Positions 8,789 through 18,066 are shown, counted from the stretch's first letter. The stretch: 64,000 nucleotides of DNA from Martelella mediterranea (GCF_004342225.1 NZ_SMAR01000005.1:62001-126000); one strand, 5' to 3'. Numbers and translations: made by a program. Notes: generated by a model not told the origin, from the sequence alone.

Positions 8789-10348
8789 TCAGTTCGGCTT
8801 TGCGACGTCCTGAAGCTGCAGGAAGAAAGACGGCTGCAGTTTGAAGTTTTCAACGCTGGCTTTGGTCACAGCATTCTGTTTCCAGTTGGCAACGAAAACC
8901 CATGGTGCATCGTCATGAACGATCGCCTGCATCTGCTTGTAAAGCTCGGCGCGCTTGGCCTGATCGGTCGCGGTGCGGGCTTCTTCAAGCAGCGTGTCGA
9001 CTTCCGGGTTTGAATAATAGCCGGAGTTGAAACCACCCTTTTCCGGGAAGGCATCGGTTCTCAGCGCCAGGAAGGGCAGCGTGTCCGGGTCATTGGTCAT
9101 CCATGCCATTTCAGCCATGTCAGCCTTGCCTTCAAGGCCGGGGTTAACCTTTCCAAGGAAGGTGTTCCACTCATAGGTTTCGATCTTGACCGGGACGCCA
9201 ACGGCTTCAAGGTCTGCCTGAATCTGGGTGGCCATGGCCTGCGGCTCCAGCATGCCCGATCCGCCTTCGGTAACGTAGAAGGTCAGTTCCGAACCGTCAT
9301 AACCGGCTTCGTCCAGCAACTGTTTGGCCTTTTCCGGATCATAAGGGTAGGGCGACAGGCTGTCATCATGCGCCCATGCAAAGGCCGGAGGCGTCGGGCC
9401 AGCCGCGACATCAGCAGTGCCTTGCAGGATATCATTGACGATGGCTTCCTTGTTGATGGCGTAGTTCACAGCCTGACGGATCGTCTTGTCTGCGAAAACA
9501 CCGTCCTTGGTATTCAGGATCAGGAACCAGACATGCGGTCCGGCCTGCTCGTAAACCGTGTAATTCGGGTCATCGGCAAACTGGGAAAGGGAATCCGGCG
9601 GAACCTCAACCATAACGTCAAGTCCACCTGACATCATTTCAGCAACGCGGGTATTGGCGTCGGTCACCGGGCGGAAAACCACGGCTTCCAGATCGGGTAC
9701 ACCATCCCAGTAGTCTTCGTTTCGTGAAACGACGACGCGGGAATTCGGGTCCCATTCCTCAAACTTATAGGCACCTGTGCCGGAGGGGTGACGGCCATAA
9801 TCCTGACCGTATTCCTTTACTGCAGCCGGTGAAACGATCAGGCCGGTCGGATAAGCAAGGTTGGAAAGGAAAGGCGCGTAAGGCTCATTCAGCGTGAACT
9901 TCACGGTCATATCGTCAACGACTTCAACAGTGTCGACAGCTGAAAAGAAGAAGGAGAGCGGGAACGGACCGGTGTCGTGATACTCGCTGTCTTCGTTCAG
10001 CATCCGGTCGAAATTGAATTTCACCGCTTCGGCATTGAATGGCGAACCGTCATGAAACTCCACGCCCTCGCGCAGCTTGAAGGTGTAGGTCTTGCCGTCT
10101 TCGGAAATGTCCCAGCTCTTTGCCAGTGCGGGTTCAACCTCGAGCGTTCCGTCTTTGTAGCGGACGAGACCGTCATACATGTTGACCAGAATTCGGAAGT
10201 CGTTAACCGCGGTATCGACTGCCGGATCGAGTGATTTCGGCTCTGCAATTTGCCCGACGATCAGAACATTGGGCGGTGTTTGCGCGAAAGCCGGGGCGCT
10301 GAACATCAGCGTCGCTGCCGCAAACGCTGCGGCGAGAAGGCGTTTCAT
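8789..10348 (-). CDS. ABC transporter substrate-binding protein, SBP_bac_5 (DppA-like)
   Basis: A 519-residue periplasmic binding protein with a Sec signal peptide (MKRLLAAAFAAATLMFSAP, cleavage after AFA). Family 5 features follow: EPKSLDPAVDTAVND, the YTFKLREGVEFHDGSPFNAEAV block and the late VNPGLEGKADMAEMAW region. I chose the ATG at 10348 because an AGGAG lies 8 bases upstream; a longer frame adds ten residues in front of a good signal peptide. It is the first gene of the leftward operon and sets its specificity. Family members bind peptides, opines, glutathione or nickel, so the actual ligand is unknown; the amidase and carbamoylase neighbours suggest an amide or ureido compound. Confidence 0.92.
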   Translation of the reverse strand: MKRLLAAAFAAATLMFSAPAFAQTPPNVLIVGQIAEPKSLDPAVDTAVNDFRILVNMYDGLVRYKDGTLEVEPALAKSWDISEDGKTYTFKLREGVEFHDGSPFNAEAVKFNFDRMLNEDSEYHDTGPFPLSFFFSAVDTVEVVDDMTVKFTLNEPYAPFLSNLAYPTGLIVSPAAVKEYGQDYGRHPSGTGAYKFEEWDPNSRVVVSRNEDYWDGVPDLEAVVFRPVTDANTRVAEMMSGGLDVMVEVPPDSLSQFADDPNYTVYEQAGPHVWFLILNTKDGVFADKTIRQAVNYAINKEAIVNDILQGTADVAAGPTPPAFAWAHDDSLSPYPYDPEKAKQLLDEAGYDGSELTFYVTEGGSGMLEPQAMATQIQADLEAVGVPVKIETYEWNTFLGKVNPGLEGKADMAEMAWMTNDPDTLPFLALRTDAFPEKGGFNSGYYSNPEVDTLLEEARTATDQAKRAELYKQMQAIVHDDAPWVFVANWKQNAVTKASVENFKLQPSFFLQLQDVAKPN

Positions 10349-10408
10349 GTCAGTTCTCCTCTGTTGGTGTTGACTCAATTAATTATGAAAGTTCGGTAAT
10401 TTTCAAGG

Positions 10409-10424
10409 ATTGATTATAATAAAT
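10409..10424 (-). promoter_or_regulatory. 16-bp motif upstream of the ABC transporter operon, shared with 11332-11347
   Basis: Read on the minus strand the sequence is ATTTATTATAATCAAT, ending 60 bases before the binding-protein ATG. The identical 16-mer precedes the M20 hydrolase gene at 11332-11347 in the same orientation relative to its gene. It contains a consensus -10 hexamer (TATAAT) and an ATTATAAT palindrome, so it may be a shared core promoter, an operator for the FCD regulator, or both. No good -35 is evident at 16-18 bases. Confidence 0.5.
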
Positions 10425-10644
10425 TTTCAATGGACAAAATTGAGCGAGCCGTTGCTCACCCGGTTGAACGCGTTTTTCTGATGTTCTGCATTTTCGGGAT
10501 AACCGCGATGTCAGTGCAACTGCACCGGATTTCAGGCCTTCGAAATGACATGAATTGAGTTTACACGGAAAAATGGTATTTATTGTATTTATACTACCTA
10601 TAGTGAATTCAAAAACGTGTTATCCATCTGGAAGGAAGCTGATC

Positions 10645-11199
10645 ATGCGTTTCGGAAATATTGATGGGCTTGCCCTGAGCGGGCAGACTGTTTCTCGCAG
10701 AAGACTGCTGATAGGCGGAGCCATGACGGCAGCGCTGGCAGGACTTGCGCCCTCTCTGGCTTCGGCTGCCTCTGCTGGCGCTTTGAATGCGGACTATGCA
10801 GAGGAGACACTGAAAATCGGCTTGTTTTCAGGTGACATCAGTGCGCTGGCGGAAAACAAGGCATCCCACTCTCAGGTGAAGCAATTTGCATCGCTCGAAT
10901 ATGACGAGGCGAGCGCCGTCGGTGGTCTTCTCCTGGGGGCAGGGGCCTCAAAGCCGGAGCGGCCAAAACCTTTCGCAGATACGCTGGCCAAGCTGAACAA
11001 GATGGACGCCGGTGACCGATTTGACCGTATGTATCTCGTCGCGGAAATCGAGGGGCATCAGGAGCTTTTGATGATACAGAAAGCTGAGGCTGCCTCGGCG
11101 GATGAGGGCATTGCGAAAACCATTTCGACGGTGCTGGTGCCCTTCATCGAGTCTCATCTCGTGATGCTTAGGGCTTTGCATCAGGGGCTGCGTGGATAA
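10645..11199 (+). CDS. DUF4142-like exported protein with Tat-type signal
   Basis: A 184-residue protein. The N-terminus has a twin-arginine-like signal (SRRRLLIGGAMTAALAGLAPSL, then an AxA site near ASA). The mature part is mainly helical and resembles DUF4142 domains (ALAENKASHSQVKQFASLEYDEAS), a ferritin-like four-helix group of unknown function often found outside the cytoplasm. The ATG at 10645 has GGAAGG about 8 bases upstream; a longer frame from 10555 has no leader logic. The gene stands alone between the divergent transporter operon and the hydrolase gene and ends at a good terminator (11228-11260), so it is probably its own transcript. Family call is moderate. Confidence 0.6.
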   Translation: MRFGNIDGLALSGQTVSRRRLLIGGAMTAALAGLAPSLASAASAGALNADYAEETLKIGLFSGDISALAENKASHSQVKQFASLEYDEASAVGGLLLGAGASKPERPKPFADTLAKLNKMDAGDRFDRMYLVAEIEGHQELLMIQKAEAASADEGIAKTISTVLVPFIESHLVMLRALHQGLRG

Positions 11200-11227
11200 T
11201 CGCGCTCAAGATCTGGTTTGTTGTTCT

Positions 11228-11260
11228 GTCCGGTACATGCCTTTGTGTGCCGGACTTTTC
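11228..11260 (+). terminator. rho-independent terminator after the DUF4142-like gene
   Basis: A 10-bp stem GTCCGGTACA / TGTGCCGGAC (one G-U pair) with an 8-base loop, followed by TTTTC. It lies 29 bases after the stop codon of the preceding gene. Confidence 0.75.
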
Positions 11261-11331
11261 TGATCCGTGCCTCCTCATGAGGACAAACGCCGGACAATCG
11301 ATTTATTACTAAAATTTTGCAGAATTTGTTT

Positions 11332-11347
11332 ATTTATTATAATCAAT
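11332..11347 (+). promoter_or_regulatory. 16-bp motif upstream of the M20 hydrolase gene, identical to 10409-10424
   Basis: ATTTATTATAATCAAT, 56 bases before the chosen ATG at 11404. The surrounding ~60 bases are strongly AT-rich. The TATAAT in it could be a -10 box with a weak TTTGCA at 16-base spacing. Identity with the transporter promoter suggests common regulation. Confidence 0.5.
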
Positions 11348-11403
11348 TGTCGCAACACGCCAATATGGCCAGTTCGGGCCGAAGCAATGATGAGCGAGCG
11401 ACA

Positions 11404-12642
11404 ATGACCAGCCAACCCAAGATTAATCCGGAACGTCTGCGTGCACTTCTCGACGGCATCAACACATTCGGGGCGCCTGATCGTTCGGGCGGCTTTAACC
11501 GGGTCGGGTTTTCTGACGCCGATATTGCCGTGCGTGACTGGTTTGCGCACGAGATGGAGAAAGACGGGCTGAAGGTTTCGCGGGACGGGGCAAACTCTTT
11601 GTTCGGGCGCTTCGGGCCTGACACCGGGGCCTCTGTGATGGTTGGTTCTCACCTCGACACAGTGGTTGATGGCGGTGCCTTTGATGGTTCGCTTGGCGTT
11701 GCGGTGGCACTGGAATGCGTACGGGCAATGAAAGAGGCGGGTGTCACGCCGAAAGTGCCGGTTGAAGTGGTGGCAACCTCTGAAGAAGAGGGACGTTTCG
11801 GTGGTATGCTTGGCTCACAGGCCATCGCCGGTCTGGTAACGCGCGACTGGCTGGAGCAGGCGGCCGATGCGGATGGTGTGTTGCTCACCGATGCCATGCG
11901 TAAACAAGGTCTGGAACCGAGCGCGTTGCTGAATGCGGCCCGTAAAAAGGGCTCGGTGAAAGCATTTCTGGAATTGCATATCGAGCAGGGTCCGGTTCTG
12001 GAACGGGAAAAGCTGCCCGTTGGCCTGCCGGAAGGCGCAACCGGTGTTATCAACCTGTCTGTGACGCTGAAAGGCACAGCGAATCATTCCGGCACCACGC
12101 CAATGGATATGCGTGCCGATGCCTTTGCCGGGCTGGCGGAAATTGCAACGCAAATCCCGGCGATGATTGAGCGAACCGGTTCAGAGATTGCCCGGATCAC
12201 AATCGGGAAGGTTGAGCTTTTGCCGAACCACCCACACACCATTCCCGGTGAGGCACGCTTTTCGGTGATCATCCGGGACTCTTCGGAAGAGGTGATGAAG
12301 GGGCTTAATACGCTTTTCGGCCATGTCGTGAGTGCCGTCGCCGGTCAGCATGGCCTCACATTTGAGATTGAGGAAAAAAGCTGCATCCCACCTGTTGCCT
12401 TTGATGAGGCGCTTGTCAGTATGCTGGATGAAGAGGCGCAAAGACTTGGGTTCGCCGCCAGAAGGATGATTTCCGGTGCGGGTCACGACGCACAGACAAT
12501 GATGGCGTTTTGCCCGTCTGCCATGATCTTTGTACCTAGCCGCGATGGCATTTCGCACGCACCGGAAGAGCACTCAGAATGGGCGGATATCGAAAAAGGG
12601 GCTGAGCTGATGCTCGCAGCGCTGATGCGGCTTGCGGCTTGA
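11404..12642 (+). CDS. M20-family Zn-dependent hydrolase (N-carbamoyl-L-amino-acid hydrolase / allantoate amidohydrolase / beta-ureidopropionase group)
   Basis: A 412-residue amidohydrolase. Metal and catalytic signatures are GSHLDTVVDGGAFDGSLG (His83, Asp94), ATSEEEGRFGG (Glu127/128) and the late SGAGHDAQTMMAFCP. NHSGTTPMDMRADA marks the dimerisation domain of the carbamoylase/allantoate group rather than the ArgE/DapE group. These enzymes cleave N-carbamoyl amino acids, ureidopropionate or allantoate, releasing ammonia and CO2 or ureidoglycine. I chose ATG 11404; an in-frame ATG at 11365 would add 13 residues and neither has a strong ribosome-binding site. The shared motif at 11332 links it to the divergent transporter/amidase operon. 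Substrate within the group cannot be decided. Confidence 0.87.
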   Translation: MTSQPKINPERLRALLDGINTFGAPDRSGGFNRVGFSDADIAVRDWFAHEMEKDGLKVSRDGANSLFGRFGPDTGASVMVGSHLDTVVDGGAFDGSLGVAVALECVRAMKEAGVTPKVPVEVVATSEEEGRFGGMLGSQAIAGLVTRDWLEQAADADGVLLTDAMRKQGLEPSALLNAARKKGSVKAFLELHIEQGPVLEREKLPVGLPEGATGVINLSVTLKGTANHSGTTPMDMRADAFAGLAEIATQIPAMIERTGSEIARITIGKVELLPNHPHTIPGEARFSVIIRDSSEEVMKGLNTLFGHVVSAVAGQHGLTFEIEEKSCIPPVAFDEALVSMLDEEAQRLGFAARRMISGAGHDAQTMMAFCPSAMIFVPSRDGISHAPEEHSEWADIEKGAELMLAALMRLAA

Positions 12643-12647
12643 AATCC

Positions 12648-12824
12648 TTACATGGCCAGATAAAGCTGGACAGCAGCCACAACCACGACGCCGATTGCGG
12701 CAATCACGGCGGTGGCGATCAGTGCAAATTCTGTTGTCTGGCTGCCGGAAATAGATTTGCGGCCGGTTTCGTAACGCTGTGGCATGAGGTCTAACGGTCT
12801 GTTGATCTTCAATGCTGTAAGCAT
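12648..12824 (-). CDS. small membrane protein resembling a Flp/TadE-type pilin
   Basis: A 58-residue frame. A polar N-terminal 25 residues (MLTALKINRPLDLMPQRY...) are followed by GSQTTEFALIATAVIAAIGV and a single hydrophobic helix of ~24 residues ending at LYLAM. Flp-type IVb pilins have a similar 'TE(F/Y)ALIA' start of the hydrophobic segment. AAGGTG lies about 9 bases before the ATG, and the frame ends 5 bases past the convergent hydrolase gene. I recall a small pilin-like gene next to deoB in other rhizobia, which would support it, but I cannot check this here. No prepilin peptidase or tad gene is in the window. Real gene likely; function as pilin speculative. Confidence 0.6.
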   Translation of the reverse strand: MLTALKINRPLDLMPQRYETGRKSISGSQTTEFALIATAVIAAIGVVVVAAVQLYLAM

Positions 12825-12970
12825 CGCGTTTTCACCTTCTTATGCCGTTAAGAAATAAGGTTAGCGTTTTCTAAACGTCTGAAACACAAGAACAGTTCCC
12901 TGTTTGCCAAGGGGGGCGGGGCAGGTTAGAAAGGCTGAAAACCGTTTCAGCCTTGCAGGAAAATAGCTTC

Positions 12971-14191
12971 ATGGCGCGTGCATTTGTCTATGTTCTCGAT
13001 TCTTTTGGTATCGGTGGTGCGCCGGATGCAAAGGCCTATGGCGACCTTGGTGCCGATACGCTTGGACATATCGCGGAATTCTGCGCGGCCGGGCTGGGGG
13101 ATCGCAGTGGTCTTCGCGAAGGCAGTCTGCATCTGCCGAATATGGCGGCGCTTGGGTTGCTTGAGTCTGCAAAGATGAGCACAGGAAACTGGCCGGCAGG
13201 CATGGTTGAAGCAAACCGGATATATGGCCGGTATGCCGCCGCAAGCGAGGTTTCACGCGGCAAGGATACGCCGTCCGGTCACTGGGAAATCGCCGGAACG
13301 CCCGTCCGATTTGACTGGGGATATTTCCCGGATGAGGAAGAATGTTTTTCAGAGGCTCTGCTCTCAGCAATCTTTGAAGAGGCCGGTCTTGAGGGCAGTC
13401 TTGGCAATTGCCACGCCTCGGGAACGGATATCATTCAGCGTTTTGGCCAGATGCATATCTGGAGCGGCAAGCCAATTTTCTACACCTCGGCAGATTCTGT
13501 CTTCCAGATTGCCGCTCATGAATATCATTTCGGGCTGGAGCGGTTGCTGCAGCTTTGCGAAATCGTGCGCAGGCACACCTATGATTATAATATCGGCCGT
13601 GTGATTGCCCGCCCGTTTGTCGGTGAAACGGCTGAAACGTTCAAACGCACTGGCAATCGCCGTGATTTCTCCATTTCACCGCCGGAAGAAACCCTTCTTG
13701 ACCGGCTCGTGGCAGCAGGCCGCGATGTGATCGCCGTTGGCAAAATCTCAGATATATTCGCAGGCAAGGGTGTCACCCATCATCTTAAAGCCGATGGCAA
13801 TGAAGCGCTTGTGGATGCGAGCCTGCGGGCAATTGAAGGCGCTCATGACGGATCGCTTGTTTTCACCAATCTCGTGGACTTCGATATGGTCTACGGTCAT
13901 CGCCGCGATGTGCCTGGCTATGCCGCAGCGCTGGAAGCTTTTGACGCCCGCATCGGTGAAATCACAAAACGCATGAAGCCGGGCGACCTGTTATGCCTGA
14001 CGGCCGATCATGGTTGTGACCCGACATGGCGTGGCAGTGATCATACGCGCGAGCGGGTTCCCGCACTCATGTTCGGCGCAGGCATCCGAGCAGGGTCGGC
14101 AGGCATCCGTTCGACCTATGCCGATATCGGCGAAAGCATTGCACACCATCTGAAACTGGCGCCGGGCCAGTATGGGACATCATTCCTATGA
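12971..14191 (+). CDS. deoB: phosphopentomutase
   Basis: Interconverts ribose/deoxyribose 1-phosphate and 5-phosphate in nucleoside salvage. The 406-residue alkaline-phosphatase-superfamily enzyme has the metal-binding N-terminus [13 protein letters not shown], the catalytic-threonine region [28 protein letters not shown] and the C-terminal metal site [18 protein letters not shown]. The ATG at 12971 gives the family start ([11 protein letters not shown]); a TTG-started extension is less likely. It overlaps the adenosine deaminase gene by 4 bases (ATGA) and heads a deoB-add-upp operon. Confidence 0.96.
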   Translation: MARAFVYVLDSFGIGGAPDAKAYGDLGADTLGHIAEFCAAGLGDRSGLREGSLHLPNMAALGLLESAKMSTGNWPAGMVEANRIYGRYAAASEVSRGKDTPSGHWEIAGTPVRFDWGYFPDEEECFSEALLSAIFEEAGLEGSLGNCHASGTDIIQRFGQMHIWSGKPIFYTSADSVFQIAAHEYHFGLERLLQLCEIVRRHTYDYNIGRVIARPFVGETAETFKRTGNRRDFSISPPEETLLDRLVAAGRDVIAVGKISDIFAGKGVTHHLKADGNEALVDASLRAIEGAHDGSLVFTNLVDFDMVYGHRRDVPGYAAALEAFDARIGEITKRMKPGDLLCLTADHGCDPTWRGSDHTRERVPALMFGAGIRAGSAGIRSTYADIGESIAHHLKLAPGQYGTSFL

Positions 14192-15171
14192 GTGAAAAGC
14201 GACTGAAAGCCGAACTGCATTGTCATATTGAAGGGGCTGCGCCGCCTCAGCTCGCGGCAAGACTGGCGATAAAATATGGCGTCGATCTGTCCGACTATCT
14301 GCGTGACGGCCAGTATGTCTGGAATGATTTTTCCAGCTTCATAGCCTGTTATGCCGCCATCGCGAATGTGTTCCGTGCCGAAGAAGACTTTGCCGATCTG
14401 GCTGAAGCCTATCTCACAGAGCTTGCAGGCTATGGTACGATTTACAGCGAGCTTTTCGTTTCGCCGGAGCAGGGGCTTTTGGCCGGTCTGTCGCGTGATG
14501 GCTACATGCGTGCGATCACAGCCGGTATCGAGGCTGCAAAGGCGAATACCGGTATTGAGTGCCGTATGGTGATGATTGGTGAACGGCATATGGGGCCTGA
14601 GCAGGTTGAAGGTGCCGCCGCTTATGCCGCCGCTTGCGATTTTCCGCTGCTGACCGGTTTTAATATCGCCGGTGAGGAGCGTCATGGTCGGGTGGCTGAT
14701 TTTGCACGTGGCTTTGACATCGCCCGTGATGCCGGGCTTAAGCTGACAATCCATGCCGGTGAGGTGTGCGGGGCGTTTTCAGTGCGCGATGCGCTTGATA
14801 TCGTGCGCCCGGACCGGATCGGTCACGGTGTTCGTGCAGTTGAGGATCGCGAACTGGTCAACCGCATTGCTGATGTTGGCACTGTGCTGGAAGTCTGTCC
14901 CGGCTCCAATATCGCCCTTTCGGTTTATCCCGATTTTAGCGCCCATCCGTTGCGCAGGCTTTATGATGCCGGTGTTAAGGTGACACTGAATTCTGACGAT
15001 CCGCCATTTTTCCATACCACGCTTCAGCGCGAATATGATCTCGCTGAAGGCGTCCTTGGTTTTTCAGGTTCTGAAATTGATGAGATGACACGAACCGCCA
15101 TCAATGCTGCGTTTGTGGATGAAGCAACCCGCGCGCAGCTTTTGGCGCGTCTTGAGAACGGAAACGGTTGA
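14188..15171 (+). CDS. add: adenosine deaminase
   Basis: Deaminates adenosine or deoxyadenosine to (deoxy)inosine, using a TIM-barrel Zn site. Visible ligands and catalytic residues: ELHCHIEGA (two His) at the N-terminus, TIHAGEVCG (His, Glu), RIGHGVRA (His) and LNSDDPPFF (Asp pair) near residue 270. At 327 residues it matches the bacterial family. It is coupled to deoB by a 4-base overlap, so release of pentose phosphate and deamination of purine nucleosides are co-expressed. It could prefer adenine-like substrates, since adenine deaminases are close relatives, but the operon context favours adenosine. Confidence 0.93.
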   Translation: MSEKRLKAELHCHIEGAAPPQLAARLAIKYGVDLSDYLRDGQYVWNDFSSFIACYAAIANVFRAEEDFADLAEAYLTELAGYGTIYSELFVSPEQGLLAGLSRDGYMRAITAGIEAAKANTGIECRMVMIGERHMGPEQVEGAAAYAAACDFPLLTGFNIAGEERHGRVADFARGFDIARDAGLKLTIHAGEVCGAFSVRDALDIVRPDRIGHGVRAVEDRELVNRIADVGTVLEVCPGSNIALSVYPDFSAHPLRRLYDAGVKVTLNSDDPPFFHTTLQREYDLAEGVLGFSGSEIDEMTRTAINAAFVDEATRAQLLARLENGNG

Positions 15172-15262
15172 TATCTCGGCAATTTGGCCTGTGTTTCTTG
15201 CCGCAATCCTCTGTTTTGCGCCATAACGGATGCAAAGACACACGAAAAGCGGGATGCAAGCC

Positions 15263-15892
15263 ATGGACGGCGTTACAGTCATCGATCACCCTCTCGTTCA
15301 GCACAAGCTGACCATCATGCGGAAAAAGGAAACCTCAACGGCCGGTTTCCGTCGCCTGCTTCGGGAAATTTCGACATTGCTCTGCTACGAGGTGACACGC
15401 GACCTCGAAATGACGCATGAGACGATCGAAACGCCGATGACGAAGATGGAAGCGCCAATTCTTGAGGGCAAGAAACTGGTTTTCGCATCGATCCTTCGTG
15501 CGGGCAACGGATTGCTGGAAGGCATGCTTGATCTGGTGCCCTCGGCGCGTGTTTCGCATGTTGGCGTTTATCGCGATCATGAAACGCTGGAAGCGATCGA
15601 GTATTTTTTCAAGGCGCCCGAAGATATCGCTGAGCGTCTCGTTATCATCGTTGATCCGATGCTTGCCACCGGGAATTCAGCGATTGCCGCAATCGACCGG
15701 CTGAAAGAACGCGGCGTTACCAATATGCGCTTTCTATGCCTGCTCGCTGCCCCGGAAGGCATTAAAAAATTCCGCGAAAGCCATCCCGATGTTCCCGTTT
15801 ATACAGCGTCAATCGACAGCCATCTGAATGAAAAAGGCTATATCGTTCCCGGCCTCGGCGATGCGGGTGACCGGATGTACGGAACCAAGTAA
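15263..15892 (+). CDS. upp: uracil phosphoribosyltransferase
   Basis: Converts uracil plus PRPP to UMP. The 209-residue protein shows [34 protein letters not shown], the PRPP loop [11 protein letters not shown] and the uracil-binding C-terminus [18 protein letters not shown] chose ATG 15263 ([11 protein letters not shown]) by family length; ATG 15254, with AAAGCGGG in front, is an alternative adding three residues. About 90 bases separate it from add. The operon ends at a convergent terminator overlapping its last bases. Confidence 0.95.
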   Translation: MDGVTVIDHPLVQHKLTIMRKKETSTAGFRRLLREISTLLCYEVTRDLEMTHETIETPMTKMEAPILEGKKLVFASILRAGNGLLEGMLDLVPSARVSHVGVYRDHETLEAIEYFFKAPEDIAERLVIIVDPMLATGNSAIAAIDRLKERGVTNMRFLCLLAAPEGIKKFRESHPDVPVYTASIDSHLNEKGYIVPGLGDAGDRMYGTK

Positions 15893-15917
15893 AAGCCGGT
15901 CATTCTCCGGCTTTTTG
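15891..15917. terminator. bidirectional terminator between upp and the aldo/keto reductase gene
   Basis: Stem AAAGCCGG / CCGGCTTT with a 7-base loop and T-runs on both strands. It begins in the upp stop codon and covers the last codons of the convergent gene, so the two transcription units share it. Confidence 0.75.
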
Positions 15918-16850
15918 AAGCAGCTGCAGCGCGTCGGTATCAAGTTCGATGTCCGGCGCGCGGAACAGGCTTTGCAGCTGTTCTGGTTTGGAGGCGCTGG
16001 CAATGGGGGCGGTCACACCGCGCCGGGTCATGAGCCAGGCAAGTGCAATACTGGCCGGGTGCTCGCCGGCCTCCTTTGAAACGATCTCAAGCGCTTTCAG
16101 GATTCGCTCACCGCGTTCATCGAAATACTTGCCGACAGCGCTTTCGCGGGCGACGCCTCTGATGTCATCCGATGATTTGTATTTACCAGTCAGGAAGCCT
16201 GCCGCGAGGCTGAAATACGGGATCACGCCGATATCGTGCTCGACACACAGTTCGGCGAGCGCGCCCTCGAATCCGTCACGGGTGTAGAGATTGTATTCTG
16301 GCTGAAGAACATCATAGCGCGCTCGGCCAGTGTGTTCTGCAATACGAAGTGCTTCTTCCAGCTGCCCGGCATCGAGGTTGGAGCCGCCGATGGCCCGCAC
16401 CTTCCCCTGTTCTCTTAATCTGGTGAACGCTCCGATCGTCTCGTCATAAGACGTGTTCTCATCGGGCCAGTGCGCAAGGTAGACATCGATATAGTCTGTC
16501 TTAAGGCGGCTCAGAGAATCCTCAACGGCCTGAAGAATCCATTTCTCGCTGAGTCCCTTCTTTTCGGGTGCCATTTCCGAACCGACCTTGGTGATGATCA
16601 CAACATCATCGCGCGCGACGGAACTGCGCTGTAGCCAGTCTCCTATGATGGTTTCAGATTCGCCGCCCTTGTTGCCCGGAACCCAGGCGGAATAGATATC
16701 TGCGGTATCGATCGCATTGAAGCCTGCCTCGATAAAGCGGTCCAGAAGATCAAACGATGTCTTCTCATCGGCGGTCCAGCCAAACACGTTGCCGCCGAAG
16801 ACGACCGGCGCGATTTCGATGCCGGTCCGGCCCAGCGTTCGTTTTTGCAT
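15900..16850 (-). CDS. aldo/keto reductase
   Basis: A 316-residue NADPH-dependent oxidoreductase of the AKR superfamily (AKR11/YdbC-like). The catalytic Asp-Tyr pair is in NAIDTADIYSAW, the Lys in IITKVGSE and the His in LAHWPDENT. The nucleotide-binding C-terminus includes PIASASKPEQLQ. ATG 16850 is preceded by GGAGGAGATT, a strong ribosome-binding site; the upstream start at 16880 is rejected. The gene is monocistronic between a convergent upp and a divergent oxidoreductase. Substrate unknown; general carbonyl detoxification is the safe inference. Confidence 0.92.
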   Translation of the reverse strand: MQKRTLGRTGIEIAPVVFGGNVFGWTADEKTSFDLLDRFIEAGFNAIDTADIYSAWVPGNKGGESETIIGDWLQRSSVARDDVVIITKVGSEMAPEKKGLSEKWILQAVEDSLSRLKTDYIDVYLAHWPDENTSYDETIGAFTRLREQGKVRAIGGSNLDAGQLEEALRIAEHTGRARYDVLQPEYNLYTRDGFEGALAELCVEHDIGVIPYFSLAAGFLTGKYKSSDDIRGVARESAVGKYFDERGERILKALEIVSKEAGEHPASIALAWLMTRRGVTAPIASASKPEQLQSLFRAPDIELDTDALQLLQKAGE

Positions 16851-17023
16851 AATCTCCTCCATGGTCATCGGTGCGCGCATAGCCCTGCGCTTTGTTCGGT
16901 TTAAGCCTAGGCGCCGTTAAGATTAATGACAATGAAAAGCATCAGTTCCATAGCCGGTCATGGCTTGCACCGGCCGCATACCATTCCTATGCTCTTTGGG
17001 ATGAATGGTGAGGAACAATAATC

Positions 17024-18010
17024 ATGCTTCGTTTTGGAATTTTATCGACGGCCAAAATCGGTCGCGAACTGGTCGCACCTGCCATTGCTGATGCTGGCAA
17101 TGCTGTGATCTCTGCTGTTGCCAGCCGGGATAAGGAGCGCGCACGCGCCATGGCAGATCGTTTTGGCGCCGGGCACGCTTTCGGTTCATATGAAGAGATG
17201 CTGGAAAGCGATGTGATCGATGCGGTCTATATTCCGTTGCCGACGTCACAACATGTGGAATGGGCCATCAGGGCGGCGGATGCAGGCAAGCATGTTCTCG
17301 TCGAAAAGCCACTGGCTTTGAAGGCCGACGAGATTGCGCCCGTTATCGCCGCGCGTGATCGCAACAAGGTGCTGATCAGCGAAGCCTTCATGGTGACCTA
17401 TTCTCCGGTCTGGAAGAAGGTCCGCTCATTGATTGCAGAGGGGGCGATTGGTGATCTGGTGCAGGTTCAGGGGGCGTTTTCCTACTTTAACAAAGACGCT
17501 GAAAATATGCGCAATAAGCCTGAGCTTGGCGGTGGAGGTCTGCCTGATATCGGGGTTTATCCAACAGTGACGACACGTTTTGCCACAGGCCAGGAGCCTG
17601 AGCAGGTGCAGGCAACGGTGCGCTTCGACAAGGCATTCGGAACTGATGTTTACGCTTCGGTTCGAGCAGCCTTTAAGGATTTTGAGCTGAGCTTCTATAT
17701 CTCCACCCAGCTTGCCAACCGTCAGACGATGGCCTTTCATGGCACAAAGGGGCTGATCGACGTGACCGCTCCGTTCAATGCCAATCGCTGGGGGGAGGAA
17801 AGCGTTCTGCTTTCCAACCAGTCCCATTCTGAAACGCAGATCTTTCGTTTTCAGGACAGTCGCCAGTATATGCTGCAGGTTGAGGCGTTTGCACACGCCG
17901 CTGCCGGTGAAAAAGCGGAGATCTTTACGCTTGAACAGTCAGTGAAGAACCAGAAACTGATTGATGCGATCTATCGCGCCGGAGAAAAAGACGGTTGGCA
18001 GACAGTCTGA
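17024..18010 (+). CDS. Gfo/Idh/MocA family oxidoreductase
   Basis: A 328-residue two-domain NAD(P)-dependent dehydrogenase. The N-terminal Rossmann fold carries [16 protein letters not shown] and the strand/loop with [17 protein letters not shown]. The family catalytic lysine motif is [10 protein letters not shown] at ~residue 92. The C-terminal alpha/beta domain contains [13 protein letters not shown], where the conserved D-x-G-x-Y is visible. GAGGAAC precedes the ATG by 8 bases. Members act on sugars, inositols or related polyols; nothing in the context narrows this. Confidence 0.92.
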   Translation: MLRFGILSTAKIGRELVAPAIADAGNAVISAVASRDKERARAMADRFGAGHAFGSYEEMLESDVIDAVYIPLPTSQHVEWAIRAADAGKHVLVEKPLALKADEIAPVIAARDRNKVLISEAFMVTYSPVWKKVRSLIAEGAIGDLVQVQGAFSYFNKDAENMRNKPELGGGGLPDIGVYPTVTTRFATGQEPEQVQATVRFDKAFGTDVYASVRAAFKDFELSFYISTQLANRQTMAFHGTKGLIDVTAPFNANRWGEESVLLSNQSHSETQIFRFQDSRQYMLQVEAFAHAAAGEKAEIFTLEQSVKNQKLIDAIYRAGEKDGWQTV

Positions 18011-18029
18011 GTGCCACCTGATTTTTAAA

Positions 18030-18066
18030 CGGAAGCCGCTGTTTGCCGGATGGCGGTTTCCGATTT
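18030..18066 (+). terminator. probable terminator after the Gfo/Idh/MocA gene
   Basis: A 10-bp stem CGGAAGCCGC / GCGGTTTCCG (one G-U pair) with a 13-base loop, followed by ATTTTCG. The T-run is short, so efficiency is uncertain. Confidence 0.5.

Noticed and set aside
10618-10627. TTATCCATC resembling a DnaA box
   Set aside because: Single site with two mismatches to TTATCCACA, far from dnaA, and inside the leader of the DUF4142-like gene.
12841-12880. CtrA-like TTAA/TTAG pair upstream of the pilin-like gene
   Set aside because: Spacing is 9 rather than 7 bases; not consistent with the consensus.
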